Notes: generated by a model not told the origin, from the sequence alone. 64,000 nucleotides of DNA from Amorphochlora amoebiformis (GCA_054601695.1 BAAHQB010000003.1:682001-746000), one strand, 5' to 3'; counted from the stretch's first letter, positions 1 through 63,676 are shown. Numbers and translations: made by a program.

Positions 1-1
1 C

Positions 2-97
2 GCACCTGCCGAGGTGGAACTCGGAAGGAGCATCATGGTTCGCAGTACGCACAAGAATGAAGGGAGGGCGAAGTGTGGGATCCGTCTATGGAGAGAG
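2..97 (+). CDS. exon at window edge, unrecognised protein (partial)
   Basis: Only one frame (first codon at base 2) stays open to a good donor, GAG|GTAATC at 97/98. It reads 32 codons, ending CGIRLWRE, and leaves in phase 0. The base composition is normal, in contrast to the TA-rich DNA that follows. The 5' end lies outside the window, so neither the acceptor nor the start is visible. I do not recognise the product. It may be an upstream exon of the plus-strand exon cluster at 3717-9687, but I could not find a phase-consistent link between them. Confidence 0.4.
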
Positions 98-9687
<9,590 letters not shown>

Positions 9688-10086
9688 GTTAAACTCGAAA
9701 CTCTTTTTCGCCCTCTTTCCTACACAACATTTTTCGCTTTCCCTCTTGTCCACACCCGCTCTCCCTTTTCTCTCTTTCTTCTTACCTCTTGGTTTCCTTT
9801 TTATGTCTGTGCCATGTTTCCACTAGAAATATATTCTTCTCCAGTACTCCAAATCATTTTTTCTCTCCCCTATCTCTCTCCTTCCCTCGTCTGTGTGTGT
9901 TCTCTCTTCCTTGCCTTTTCATCAGCCTGTCTGTTTAATCTCTCAGTTCTCTTGTTTTTCTTACCCTGTTTTAGTATGTTTGTTATTGCGGCACAAAAAA
10001 CACACCAAAAAGTTTGACATTACACATGAGTACATATGCATATGTACAAATAAATATATCAAGTTATATATATATATATATACATA

Positions 10087-10168
<82 letters not shown>

Positions 10169-10169
10169 C

Positions 10170-10203
<34 letters not shown>

Positions 10204-10395
10204 AAAGGTATGTATTTAATCTAAATACAAATACTACATAGAAAACAGACAAAATATACATACAGATAAATATAATATCTATTATATATATATATATATT
10301 ATATATATATATATATATTACATATGTATATATATATACATATATGTATATATACATATATATTTATATATATATTTATATATGTACATATATGT

Positions 10396-10524
<129 letters not shown>

Positions 10525-10625
10525 TATATACATGTATAAATATGTTTTTATATATATATATATTTATATGTATATATATTTAAATATTATATATATATTG
10601 TACATATATATAATATTGTATGTAA

Positions 10626-10681
<56 letters not shown>

Positions 10682-10794
10682 ATAAAAAAAATGTAAAGAG
10701 CATACATACATGTATATACATATACTATACACAAGTATATATATATATATATTATACATATATATATATAGATGTATATATTGTATATATATAT

Positions 10795-10826
<32 letters not shown>

Positions 10827-11028
10827 ATATATATATTATATAGATATATATATATATATATATATTATATATCACATACAAACATGTATTCATGTATATG
10901 TATTACATATATATATATATTTATATATGTATCACAATATATATATATATATATATAATATTTAGAACATACAAATATATATATATGTATATATATATGT
11001 AGATATATATATATATATATTTACATAC

Positions 11029-11159
<131 letters not shown>

Positions 11160-11232
11160 CATACATGTATATATATATATGTATAGATATATATACATAT
11201 ATATATATACATATACATATGTATAATATCTG

Positions 11233-11310
<78 letters not shown>

Positions 11311-11387
11311 TATACATGAATTAATATGGGACTTAATACACACTAACACGCAGATACAAATGTTTAGTGCATTTAAGTATGAGCAAA

Positions 11388-11420
<33 letters not shown>

Positions 11421-11513
11421 ATACATACAAAAATGAATATAGGACAATAAATCCAATACTCACACATGTATACATCTAAATACATTGCATATTATTATAA
11501 CTAAACCTTTGTA

Positions 11514-11558
<45 letters not shown>

Positions 11559-11658
11559 GTATGTTGAAAGTAAATATATACATATGCATACAAATACATT
11601 TCTATATATACATACATACATATCCATAAATACATACATACAGAGAAGTTACATACAG

Positions 11659-13381
11659 AAAAAAGAGGAAGATAGGTTGGAAATAAAGCAGATCTTCATC
11701 AAAGACCTCAAACAACGACTTCTGGTAACCACCAATACCCGATCAACGACCTCCTCTCCTCTTTCTCCCTTTCAATCTTCTCCCTCTCTTCTCTCTTCGC
11801 CTCCCTCATTTTCCTTCTCCCCCTACCTCTCTTCCACACTGCCTCTCCTTTACTCAGGTTCTATCTGTCCACCGCCCTCTTAGCAAACATTCCCATAGAG
11901 TATGGAACGTGCAATCATACACACAATACAGGAAAGAGAGATGAGGAGAAACAAAAGAGCTCAAACAAGAGGAGCTCCAAGATTAGATGAGAAATTCATC
12001 AAAGACCTAAAACAAAGATTTCTGGTAACCACCATACCCGATCAACGACCTCCTCTCTCCTCCCTCCCTTCCAATCTTTCCGAACAACGACCTCCCCCTC
12101 TCTTCTCTCCCCTCGTTTTCCCTCTTTCTCTCCCTCTCCTTCAGCTCTCTAATTTCACCCACCTGGATTCTCTCGGTCCACTAGGAAAGAGAGATACGAA
12201 GAAATAAAAGAACTGAAGCAAGAGGAGCTCTACGATTAAGTGAGAAGTTCATCAAAGATCTAAAACAACGATTTCTGGTAACCACCAATACCCGATCAAT
12301 GACCTCTCTTCTTCCTCACTTTAAATCTTCTCCCTCTCTCCTCTTTTGGACTCCCTCGTCTTCCCTCTCCTCTCTTTCGCACCGCTCTCCCTTGCCCGGG
12401 TTCTTTCTGTCCACCACGCTATTACACGCAAATATTCCCGTAGAGTATAGAGCATATAATTATACATATATTCCAGGAAAGGGAAATGAGGAGAAACAAA
12501 AGAGCTCAAACAAGAGGAGCTCCAAGATTAGATGAGAAGTTTATCAAAGACCTAAAACAACACCTTCTGGTAACCACCAATAATACTCGATCAACTACCT
12601 TCTCTCTTCTACTCCCGTTCAATCTCTCTTCACTCTCTTCTCTTCTCTCTTTTCACCTGGGATCACTCTACACAGTGACCTCACATACTCGAATGCTCCT
12701 ACAGAGACACAACACAAGCATACATACAACCTCTCTTTCGCACCGCTCTCCCTTGCCCGGGTTCTTTCTGTCCACCACGCTATTATATGCAAATATTCCC
12801 ATAGACTATAGAGCATATAATTATACATACAATCCAGGAAAGGGAAATGAGGAGAAACAAAAGAGCTCAAACAAGAGGAGCTCCAAGATTAGATGACAAG
12901 TTTATCAAAGACCTAAAACAACACCTTCTGGTAACCACCAACAATACTCGTTCAACAGCCTTCTCTCTTCTGCTCCCGTTCAATCTCTCTTCACTCTCCT
13001 CTCTCTTTTCACCTGGGCTCACTCTTCACAGTGACCTCACATACTCGAATATTCCTACAGAGACACAACACAAGCATACATACAACCTAGGAAAGAGAGA
13101 TGAGGAGAAACAAGAGAGCTGAAGCAAGAGGAGCTCCAAGATCAGAGGGGGAAAATCCTATTAGCCAGGGTGGAGGAACCCCATCAGAGGAAAGGACCGC
13201 AAAATCACAGCGGGGAAGAAACAAGGGATCAGACGGAGCGTTAAGAAGATATGGGTCAGGATTGGGAAGGTCTACGCGGAGGGGAAGGATATTGAGAAGA
13301 TCGAAATCAATCATGAAAAGATTAGCGAGAAGCCTTTCTAGAGCGAGAAGAACTAGGGCAAAGGCATCCATGCCAAGGTAA
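11659..13381 (+). CDS. tandemly amplified exon array (31-aa repeats)
   Basis: Six related exons follow each other: 11659-11724 (66 nt), then 11932-12024, 12185-12277, 12477-12569 and 12838-12930 (each exactly 93 nt), then 13091-13377 or a terminal exon to the TAA at 13379-13381. Every copy begins after an AG (CAG or TAG). The first five end at CTG|GTAACC. All are phase 0, and only this frame is open in all 93-nt copies. Each encodes a basic, probably helical unit [14 protein letters not shown]..., with [17 protein letters not shown] as its second half. The last copy keeps the first half and then becomes a long Arg/Ser-rich tail. The preceding exon (to 9687) ends in phase 0 and fits. The function is unknown; the charge pattern suggests a microtubule- or nucleic-acid-binding or structural repeat. 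Whether the gene ends at 13381 or splices on from AAG|GTAACT (13378) is open. Confidence 0.7.
11881..13100 (+). repeat. tandem segmental duplication of exon plus intron
   Basis: Intron sequence is duplicated along with the exons. A CT-rich block and a block near TATTCCCRTAGAGTATAG recur upstream of copies at 11932, 12477 and 12838. The block CGCACCGCTCTCCCTTGCCC recurs at about 12380 and 12740. Spacing between equivalent exon positions is 253, 292, 361 and 253 bp. Copies at 12477 and 12838 are nearly identical, so at least one duplication is recent. Confidence 0.8.
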
Positions 13382-13480
13382 CTTGTTGATACGATTTAAG
13401 CTTAGTGTTATGGTTATGGTCAGGTTAACGTTAAGTATATATATATATATATACATACATACATATATATATATGTATTA

Positions 13481-13528
<48 letters not shown>

Positions 13529-13645
13529 TATATATGTGTACATCTATGTGGATATATCTATCTATGTAGATATTTTTATAATATGTATATTTACATTGGT
13601 GACTATCATAAGATATTATGTATGCATGTATATATTATATATATA

Positions 13646-13701
<56 letters not shown>

Positions 13702-13730
13702 GTATATATAATGTATATATATATATATAT

Positions 13731-13772
<42 letters not shown>

Positions 13773-14184
13773 CAGAAATGCCGATAAATGCACAACAAAT
13801 ATTTACAAATCTACAATAAAATACATAGATATAAACATGTCCACACACATACGCACAGATCCATATCTAACGCAATTCCCCGTGGTCTGGATCGGACATT
13901 CGTCCGTCGCAAGAAACCTACAGGCACAAACTCATCAAAATCCAACCATAGTCCCAACCCTTAACCTGACCCAACCCTAACCCTAGCCTAAATCTAAACC
14001 TCTATCACCAACCCTAAAAAACCATAATGCTAGTTAACACGGACCTAGCACTCTTAATCTCCAATACCTCTCCACGTGTCTCTCCCGTCACTCATCCTCT
14101 CGCCCCCTCCACATGTCGAACACCGACCGCGCTCACAACAGCCTCACGCCTTCTCTCCGTTTCTGGAGTGGTGAGGAGGAGAAG

Positions 14185-14560
14185 ACCAATGCGTCTGACT
14201 CTCTCTTTCTGTTTTTCTTTCTTTCTCTCTGTCATTCTTTCTCTCTCCCTTTCTGTGTCTCTCTTCCTCTATCCCTTTCTTAGTCTCTCTTCCTCTCTCC
14301 CTTCTTTGTCTCTCTTCCTCTCTCTCCTTTTCTCTTACTCTCTTCCATTGCGTTCTTTTCTCTTCCTTTTTGTTTCTCTCCCTTTCATTCCGTTCCTTTC
14401 TCTTCCTTTCTGTTCCTTCCTCTTCTTTCCTGTTCCTCTATCTTCGCGTCACTTTTCCCTCCTTTCCTCGTTCTCTTTCTCTCATTTTCTCATTCTCTGT
14501 TGTCCTTTCTGAGTTTGGTCTGTAACAACTTTTTTTCTTGTCTCTCTCGCGCTTTTTCCT
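14185..14560 (+). repeat. CT-rich polypyrimidine tract
   Basis: About 370 nt of almost pure C/T, built from CTTTCTCTCT-like units with occasional TGT. Similar sense-strand tracts occur at 18030-18420, 27300-27460, 30890-31378, 33600-33804 and 34600-34680; those at 30890 and 33600 run directly into acceptor sites of modelled exons. I take it as an intronic polypyrimidine module. Confidence 0.7.
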
Positions 14561-14683
14561 ATATTTATATATATGTATATATTTCTCTCTCTATTAATAT
14601 GTGTATCGAGATAAGTAGATACATAATACCTAAATATAAACATATGCATATATATATTTGTGTGTGTGTTAATACATCTATCA

Positions 14684-14714
<31 letters not shown>

Positions 14715-14753
14715 TATATATATATAATATTTACATATATATACTTATGTATA

Positions 14754-14816
<63 letters not shown>

Positions 14817-14893
14817 GTATTTGTTTATTTGTAGCATATGTAAATATTTACACATGTTTATGTGTCGATGTGTAGATACACATACATATGTGA

Positions 14894-14931
<38 letters not shown>

Positions 14932-14980
14932 ACATGTATATATATGTATATATACATTTATATATTTATATATGATGTAT

Positions 14981-15011
<31 letters not shown>

Positions 15012-15027
15012 TTATATATAATATAAT

Positions 15028-15276
<249 letters not shown>

Positions 15277-15317
15277 ACACACACACACAACACACACACA
15301 CACACACACACAGAGAC

Positions 15318-15349
<32 letters not shown>

Positions 15350-15455
15350 TTTTTTATATATAATATAATATAGTATATAATATATATATATGTATATATA
15401 TGTATATATAATATAATATATAATATATATATATACGTGTGTGTATGTCTATATG

Positions 15456-15487
<32 letters not shown>

Positions 15488-15599
15488 CACATAATACTAT
15501 GTATATATATATATGTTGATATATGTATATCTATCTATTTGTATATAAATTATATTTATGTGTATGTATAAATGTATGCATAGATATAGTATACGTATG

Positions 15600-16110
15600 T
15601 CTAACTGAACCTACGCTAACCCTATGTCTAATCAGAACTCCCATCGAGAGAAAGCGATCTAACCCTAACCAAACTCTAACCCTAACCTAATGCAGTTAAA
15701 GAGCGAAGAGAAACTTCAACAAGTGGTTGCCCCAACCCTAACCATAACCATACTAACACTAACCCAGACGTTAGCCCTAACCCTAAGGCAAACCTTGACC
15801 TAAGTGCTGAGTGTTACCTAAAACTTTACCTCAATCGGTCTCTAACCCTAATGAAACCTAATTCATTTCAATAACGGGGCCCTTAGACGTAAATAACTCA
15901 AACTCTAGGTCCTTCCCCAAACTTAGCTAACGCCCCACTCTCAACCCTACATTACCCTACTCTATATCTAACCCTAAACCAAAGCCTAATTGCTATTTTA
16001 GGAATCCAAAGAAGATGGAGATAATGACTCGAGTAGCCTCAGCTTAGGGTTAGACTCTTAAGAATTGACTGCAATCCTAACCCTTACCCTAAACCCACCA
16101 AGAAGCCTAG
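15600..16110 (+). repeat. degenerate telomere-like CCCTAA tract
   Basis: Many CCCTAA/CCTAAC hexamers, interrupted and mutated (for example 15660-15690, 15735-15785, 15955-15985), on the plus strand. Similar plus-strand tracts lie at 13945-13995, 18940-19000, 19530-19925, 21000-21380, 23280-23440, 24880-25130, 26945-27070, 28695-28735, 35330-35705, 35998-36195, 42090-42660, 62120-62250 and 62985-63132. They are too degenerate and too internal to be a functional telomere. Confidence 0.85.
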
Positions 16111-16571
16111 TCCTATCCCTTACCCCATCTCTCCTACTCTATCTTGCTTTTAACCAAACTCAAAAAAAAGTATTGGTATTCCAACAATTTCAACCGTGTT
16201 ACGACATTTGCGTCCAGAGTGTTGCGAAATTTGGAAACAGGTTACTCACAGCTTTCTACGTATTAAAACATGCTGTACGGCCGCTAAGAGCATATCAATA
16301 CATGATCCACGACCTCTATAGACATGTTAACACATGCACTACGACCATCTACTGCATATATGCTATTGATAGGCGTGTATCTGTCTGTTTATTTGACTTC
16401 CGTAATTTCAGAGCGTTATCATGTTAAATATGCATCATCATAAGATGTTTCGCGATCATGAGAGTTAATATATGTGAATGCATACATTGATGTCTGAGAT
16501 GTCTGAGACTAAATAACCCACAAGCTTGTGTTCTTAGTTTACGTAGGTACTCAATGGAGATATGTTTTGTG

Positions 16572-16609
<38 letters not shown>

Positions 16610-16751
16610 ATATGTATATATATATATATATGCACATAGTTATTTATCATGTATATATATATTTATACGGTAGAATCCAAATGTGAATACACATACATAT
16701 GCACACACATACAAGTAATCGTGTTTCTACAATGTATATGTGCAATTCCAG

Positions 16752-16941
16752 TCAACTGATGTGAAATCTATTCCTAGGTTTGAAGAATACTCGCCGGGGA
16801 ATGATAAGAATGGAAATGCAGATAAGTTGCCGACGAAATCTCTGAGAGAAATCCCGCCCAAAAAGTCTCAAAAGGAGCCTCCCATTCGACTCTCGAGTAT
16901 ATTTACAAGCATGCATAACATATTTATAACTTCACGCACGT
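16752..16941 (+). CDS. exon, hydrophilic linker, unrecognised
   Basis: After the good acceptor CAATTCCAG, a frame runs 63 codons of non-repetitive, hydrophilic sequence ([20 protein letters not shown], then a Lys/Pro-rich part including [18 protein letters not shown]) to a donor GTAAAT at 16942. It enters in phase 0 and leaves in phase 1. It is probably an N-terminal linker exon of the EML-like gene downstream, but the next secure exon (17911) does not match its phase, so an exon is missing or a border is wrong. A weak candidate at 17670-17722 (TKNLVLRVSASLSLIGY) lies between. Confidence 0.5.
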
Positions 16942-16965
16942 GTAAATATATATATATATATACAC

Positions 16966-17001
<36 letters not shown>

Positions 17002-17146
17002 ATAAGATATATGTATTCTTATACATTTATATATATATATATATATATACGTTTATATTTGTACGATATATATATATATATATATGCTTATAAATATATG
17101 TATATACCTAAATTAATATATATATGTATATATATGTATATATATA

Positions 17147-17207
<61 letters not shown>

Positions 17208-17216
17208 ATATATATT

Positions 17217-17264
<48 letters not shown>

Positions 17265-17315
17265 GTATGGATACATAAATATTTACATATATATAAATAT
17301 TATATTATATTATAT

Positions 17316-17366
<51 letters not shown>

Positions 17367-17379
17367 CTACATGCACATA

Positions 17380-17416
<37 letters not shown>

Positions 17417-17746
17417 TTCATATATATAATATTTATATATAAAATTCTATTTATGCATGCCTTTATTATTCACATGTCCAAATATGTATATTTATGTATA
17501 CATTGTATATTTTCCTCGCTATTGTGCTGTTTGTGCACACTCCAACATATATGTATTTATATAATATACACATACACATATGCTGTTTGTGTACACTCAA
17601 ACATATGTGCATACATATAACAAGTACATACACACACACACACACGCATGCAATTATACCTTAAACCAGACAAAAAACCTCGTTCTTCGTGTTTCTGCCT
17701 CCCTGTCTCTCATTGGATATATGTTTAGAAGTGAACACAATCTCCG

Positions 17747-17819
<73 letters not shown>

Positions 17820-17910
17820 CGAATATATAGGTATTCATATGTGTATGTACATACATGCATGTGTGTACACATGTAATATATGCATTAAAAAAGTACAAAA
17901 TAATACATAG

Positions 17911-48790
<30,880 letters not shown>

Positions 48791-49298
48791 AAATACTGGC
48801 CGTATTTTCTTCATTTCAAGCAAGTTGATTAGTATCATGATATACCTTCCGACACCTTATCTAGTTATACTCTAGTTAAACTAGAACTTTGAAAATGTAC
48901 TCTATCTATTCTCTGGATTCTTTGCGGTCATATCCTAGATATCATGCATCTATCATGATCGTAATCATTGACTAGTAATATGTTTCAATTCTATCTAGTC
49001 TATGATAATCGTGATATAAATCATTAACCCTCAGTACTAACTCGATTAACTGAGAATGACCAGATATACTAGATCTAGTAGATATACTATAATTTGACGA
49101 ACGTAATTCTAGAATTAGGTAATATTGATAATCGTTGGCGAGCATCGGGTGAACTTGGAGCTTCAATTAGTAGCTGGTTTGAATTTTGTAACTTCCTGCA
49201 TGTTGTTCAAGTTAGGCTCAGACATAGCTACTAGATACGCCGCTCCGGAGGCTGCCATGCCGCTAGACCTCCAGAACCTTCTGGTTGTTGCAAATCGC
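48791..49298. other. convergent intergenic region, CTAG-rich
   Basis: About 508 bp separate the stop of the EML-like gene from the stop of the ArfGAP gene on the other strand. It must hold both 3' UTR/polyadenylation regions; AATAAAAATACT directly follows the first stop (48787-48798), though this is only suggestive. From about 48840 to 49110 CTAG occurs roughly nine times, far above chance. A long open frame on either strand at 49125-49350 is rejected below. Confidence 0.6.
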
Positions 49299-57402
<8,104 letters not shown>

Positions 57403-57906
57403 CGGCAAAGAGAATGACAGACAGACAGCGCGTTCACGGCTCGGAATCCATGGAACCCAGCACGGCACTTTTTTGCCAATTTTACCTAAGATCAAATTCA
57501 AATATGCTAAGGTTGAGATATCAGCGATATTGTAAAAGGCATATAAGTTATAAAGAAACATTGATATTGGAATAACAAATAAAAGGATATTTTATATCCT
57601 CATAGGAATAATTACATATCAATTTTAAGATATGCAAACCTGTCAAGATTCGTGGAGATGAGTACGCCTTTCATTCCTCCCTGGTCTTACCTGATATCTA
57701 CCCCCCCCCTTGAATTAAAACTTTCAGAGTCCCTTCTAGCAACCACTGCGGTTGTATCTTGTGTGGCTATTTTTCTTTTCTCCGTCGGAAATGGTCCCAA
57801 ACTGTCAAGAGCGTTGGCGAAAGGGAGGGGTACACACAAGATTCGAATGGGTCATATCACGTGATGTGGGCGGTTTTTAGGGTATGGTGTTATATCTACA
57901 TCCAGA
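57403..57906. promoter_or_regulatory. divergent promoter region between ArfGAP and MIF genes
   Basis: The modelled ATG codons of the two genes face away from each other with about 504 bp between them, so one region must hold both promoters and 5' UTRs. Near its middle is an inverted repeat AGGATAT-TTT-ATATCCT (57584-57600), a possible binding site or TATA-like element. No other element is recognised. A frame at 57658-57829 is discussed among rejected items. Confidence 0.55.
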
Positions 57907-59733
<1,827 letters not shown>

Positions 59734-60466
59734 TTCTTCAGTACGGTGATTTACTACGCGCATTTTTGCCTAATTTGAATTATCTGATGGACTAATGATT
59801 TCCGATAAATTCCGCATCACCGACCTCCTTCTAGTTCTAGCTATACTATAACTAGTATAAGATATGGTCATAGATGTTTAATCTGTTAACATTTTATGCG
59901 GTGTCACAGTATTCAGTGTGTCATGTGGATAATCATTATTAGTAAGTCATCTATATTTACTTAGCTAGTGACTAGAGTCAGCCTAGGTAAATATTGCGTT
60001 ACTTGCATACTATGACTTGTATGATCTAGAAATTACACTTTACAGCTACCATTATTATAGTAATGTAATAATTATCATCAGGCTGACATACAATCTAGAT
60101 AATAGAATAATTATCATGGCCACTAAAGTAACTAGAGTAATAACGATATTACAGTGTCTGCCAGGAACCCAGGATGCAATGCGTTGAAAATTATTATTAA
60201 GTTTCACGTTTCAAATTTGTTGTTTGAGGATTTAACACCTTTAGTTTTCGTATGTATTGACTCTTCAAGTCTTCAATTTCGGCGTGAGTGTCCCCCACAT
60301 GTAGAATAAACAAAATTTCTTCGCGTCTGGGGTCGTTGATAGATCAACTTCAAGTGAAGCGAGAGGACATGCAAAAGAGGTTGTCAAATCCATCGGAAAA
60401 ATAGTAATTCGGGTGATATCATACACGTGTATAACCCTGTCACGTCCTTTTGTCACACAAATCGGG
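59734..60466. other. intergenic region, CTAG-rich at its start
   Basis: About 733 bp between the MIF stop and the next modelled ATG. From about 59825 to 60140 CTAG occurs roughly nine times, as in the 3' flank of the EML-like gene (48840-49110), with similar TATAACTAG and GATAATCAT wording. The 60160-60460 part is plain sequence and presumably holds the promoter and 5' UTR of the downstream gene; I recognise no element. Confidence 0.5.
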
Positions 60467-61343
60467 ATGGCGCGTCGTCCCTCGCTCGGGATGGGTTTTC
60501 CCATTCTCATCCTCGTGGCCTATCCCCAGCTTGTTCTCGCGTCTCTTAGACCCTCTACGTCCCTTCGTCCAGCTAGATCTTCCGCCTTTGCCCACCGGGC
60601 TGGTTTTCTCTCTCGCGCTGGCGCCAAGTTAGGGTTGCGAGGTTGCTCCCAGCGGTCATGAACACCCATTTCCATCCTTCCTCGGTCTCTTTGCATGATC
60701 TCACTCTTTGGACGTGTTTAAACCGACCGATTGTACGATTTAAGGGGTCGTACATACTCGTATACATGCTTTCACGGTATGTTCTCACGATATGTCTAAA
60801 CACCGCAGGGCGACCGAGTCGGATCTTGAAGGGGTTGGCAGCTCGGGACAGCCCTTCCAAGGGTCCTCGCGTCGACCTTTCACCTCTCCATCGGCAATCC
60901 TCGCTGAGTTGGCACTTGTGCTCGCTCTAGCGTCTCCTCAGGCTTCTGCAAGTGTTGGCATACCGGAGATGCCGAGGACATCCGTCGGAGTTGTGCAGGT
61001 ATGATTTGTGCCATTAGTAATATGCTTCTCCATTGGATGCCTAAATGGGGTCCTATCGGGGTCTATCCTAATGTTTATGCGATCGGATAACAGCTGCTCG
61101 TATCCGAAGAGGTAGTTTTAGGGGGTTAATATGTTTACATGTTTCAAGCAAGTTAACACCGGATTGGCCTTAGATGTAACCCAAACCTTCCAACCTAGAG
61201 CGAAGTTCAACCTCAACTTAACAATCACTCTACCCTAATACTACAATATACCTAGATCTTGAGCATTTTCTCTTTTCCTTCTATAACGCTTTTTTCAACT
61301 CCATCCTATCCCTATTGATGGCCTAAGCAGAGATAATATATAC

Positions 61344-61398
<55 letters not shown>

Positions 61399-61427
61399 AT
61401 GTATATATATGTGCATGTATACATCTA

Positions 61428-61466
<39 letters not shown>

Positions 61467-61498
61467 TTATATAATATATATGAATATATTTATACGTC

Positions 61499-61532
<34 letters not shown>

Positions 61533-61576
61533 ATATGTATTATAGATATGTATTCTGTAGTTTATACATGTACACA

Positions 61577-61615
<39 letters not shown>

Positions 61616-61659
61616 TATATATGTATATGTATTATAGATATGTATTCTGTAGTTAATAC

Positions 61660-61699
<40 letters not shown>

Positions 61700-61725
61700 G
61701 TACACACACACATATATATATATAT

Positions 61726-61756
<31 letters not shown>

Positions 61757-61773
61757 TTGTGTTTGGATGGATG

Positions 61774-61841
<68 letters not shown>

Positions 61842-61939
61842 CATCTATTTATATGTACACAAATATATACATATATATATATATATACATACACATACAT
61901 ACATACATATATATATGTGTGTATATATATGTGTGTATA

Positions 61940-61970
<31 letters not shown>

Positions 61971-62524
61971 AATGTATATATGTAATATACATGCATATAT
62001 GTACAATATAAATATATGTTTGTACTATATAGCGTACTTTTGCTAATGCATTCGTGACAATCCAAACCCTCGTAATCCCCAGAATGTTAAGGACTTTTCT
62101 GGATCTCTAGAGGGCATAGGTAACCTAACCTAATCTACTCTAACCTCCAACCAAAGCGTACCCACAGCCCATTCTTCCCTAATATCTCTCTAACCCTAGC
62201 ATAACCTAACTCCCTAAACTCTACCCACGCTAACCCAACCCCAACCTCCCAGGCTCCGGATTTAAAGAGGAACTCAGCCGAAAAATTCAAGATGTCAACT
62301 CGAAAATCCCAGAATTCGACACATCGAAGCTCCAGGAGCTATCAGGGAAGATCCCGGATATATCTGGGAAAGTACCAGACATTTCTGGAAGATTCTCGGA
62401 TATTTCCGGGAAGCTTCCTGATCTTGGGGGGAAGTTGAATTCTAGGTTGGATGGGCTGAGGGATGGGTTTAAAGCGGGGGTTAAAGAGCTTCAATCAAAG
62501 GTGCTTGTGGATACCGATTCAATA

Positions 62525-62581
<57 letters not shown>

Positions 62582-62599
62582 TGTGTATATATATATATT

Positions 62600-62647
<48 letters not shown>

Positions 62648-62699
62648 AAGTACGTTTATAAACATGTTACATGTATATTATGTATACCTAATAGAGTAT

Positions 62700-62748
<49 letters not shown>

Positions 62749-62766
62749 TATTTACATTCATATTTG

Positions 62767-62852
<86 letters not shown>

Positions 62853-63155
62853 TATACATATGCATATATGTCCACAATATAATCTAAATGAGGATATTAA
62901 TTTACAAACACACGTGCATATCTACACTCTTAGAGAGACAGCGCCCTAGGAGATGCACTTGCCAAAGTTGAAAAGTACACAAACCCCAACCCGGACCAAA
63001 TGAAACCGTCCTCATACCCTAACCAAACCAACCGTATCCCCAACCCTAACCCAGCCAATCGTAACCATAACCCTAGCCTACCATAATTCTAATCCTAACC
63101 CTAACCAATCCTAACCCCTCCCCTAACCCTAGAATGAAAGACCGGCTACCTAGAG
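60467..63155 (+). CDS. putative thylakoid-lumen protein of a complex plastid (5' part of gene)
   Basis: Exons: 60467-60654, 60809-60998, 62083-62119, 62253-62500, 62934-62974, and possibly 63133-63155; all phases match. Residues 1-25 form a signal peptide (hydrophobic [15 protein letters not shown]). Next comes a Ser/Arg/Ala transit-like segment (26-55, with [10 protein letters not shown], reminiscent of the ASAFAP motif). A second targeting signal follows: twin Arg at 84-85, a hydrophobic run [13 protein letters not shown] (with one Glu), and ASA at 108-110, as in Tat-type lumen signals. The mature part has a seven-residue repeat around residues 163-192: [28 protein letters not shown]. This is followed by a charged helix ending [15 protein letters not shown] do not recognise the mature protein. 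The gene probably continues past the window. Intron 3 ends in a CCCTAA/CCAACC tract next to the acceptor at 62252. Confidence 0.65.
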
Positions 63156-63396
63156 GTCAATTTATCATCTCACATAGTGTATCTTAATCTATATTTAGTT
63201 TTCTAAAACCCTTTCGGATCTGATATTAGAGGGTTAAGATAGATCAAATGCTTGAATTGTGCTTACCCGTGAGGCAAGCATGGGGTTGGGATATTTATCT
63301 CTGTTTATTTTTACATATTATGGATGTATGTAAATTTGTAAACATGTACATAGATATCTCAATATATGAGAAAACATATATATATTTATATGCACG

Positions 63397-63443
<47 letters not shown>

Positions 63444-63450
63444 AATGTAC

Positions 63451-63489
<39 letters not shown>

Positions 63490-63571
63490 TACATAAATAT
63501 ATATATTTGTATATGCACATGTATTATATATATATATATATACATAGATTGCAATATAATATATATGTATA

Positions 63572-63613
<42 letters not shown>

Positions 63614-63645
63614 CATACATACATATACATATATATAATAGTAAC

Positions 63646-63676
<31 letters not shown>

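Noticed and set aside
57658-57829. Open frame MSTPFIPPWSYLISTPPLEL... with a hydrophobic stretch then NGPKLSRALAKG, vaguely TatA-like
   Set aside because: It can be joined to other frames of the MIF exons (57912-57958, 58031-58080) but then dead-ends, while the MIF frame there is certain. It is treated as chance within the divergent promoter.
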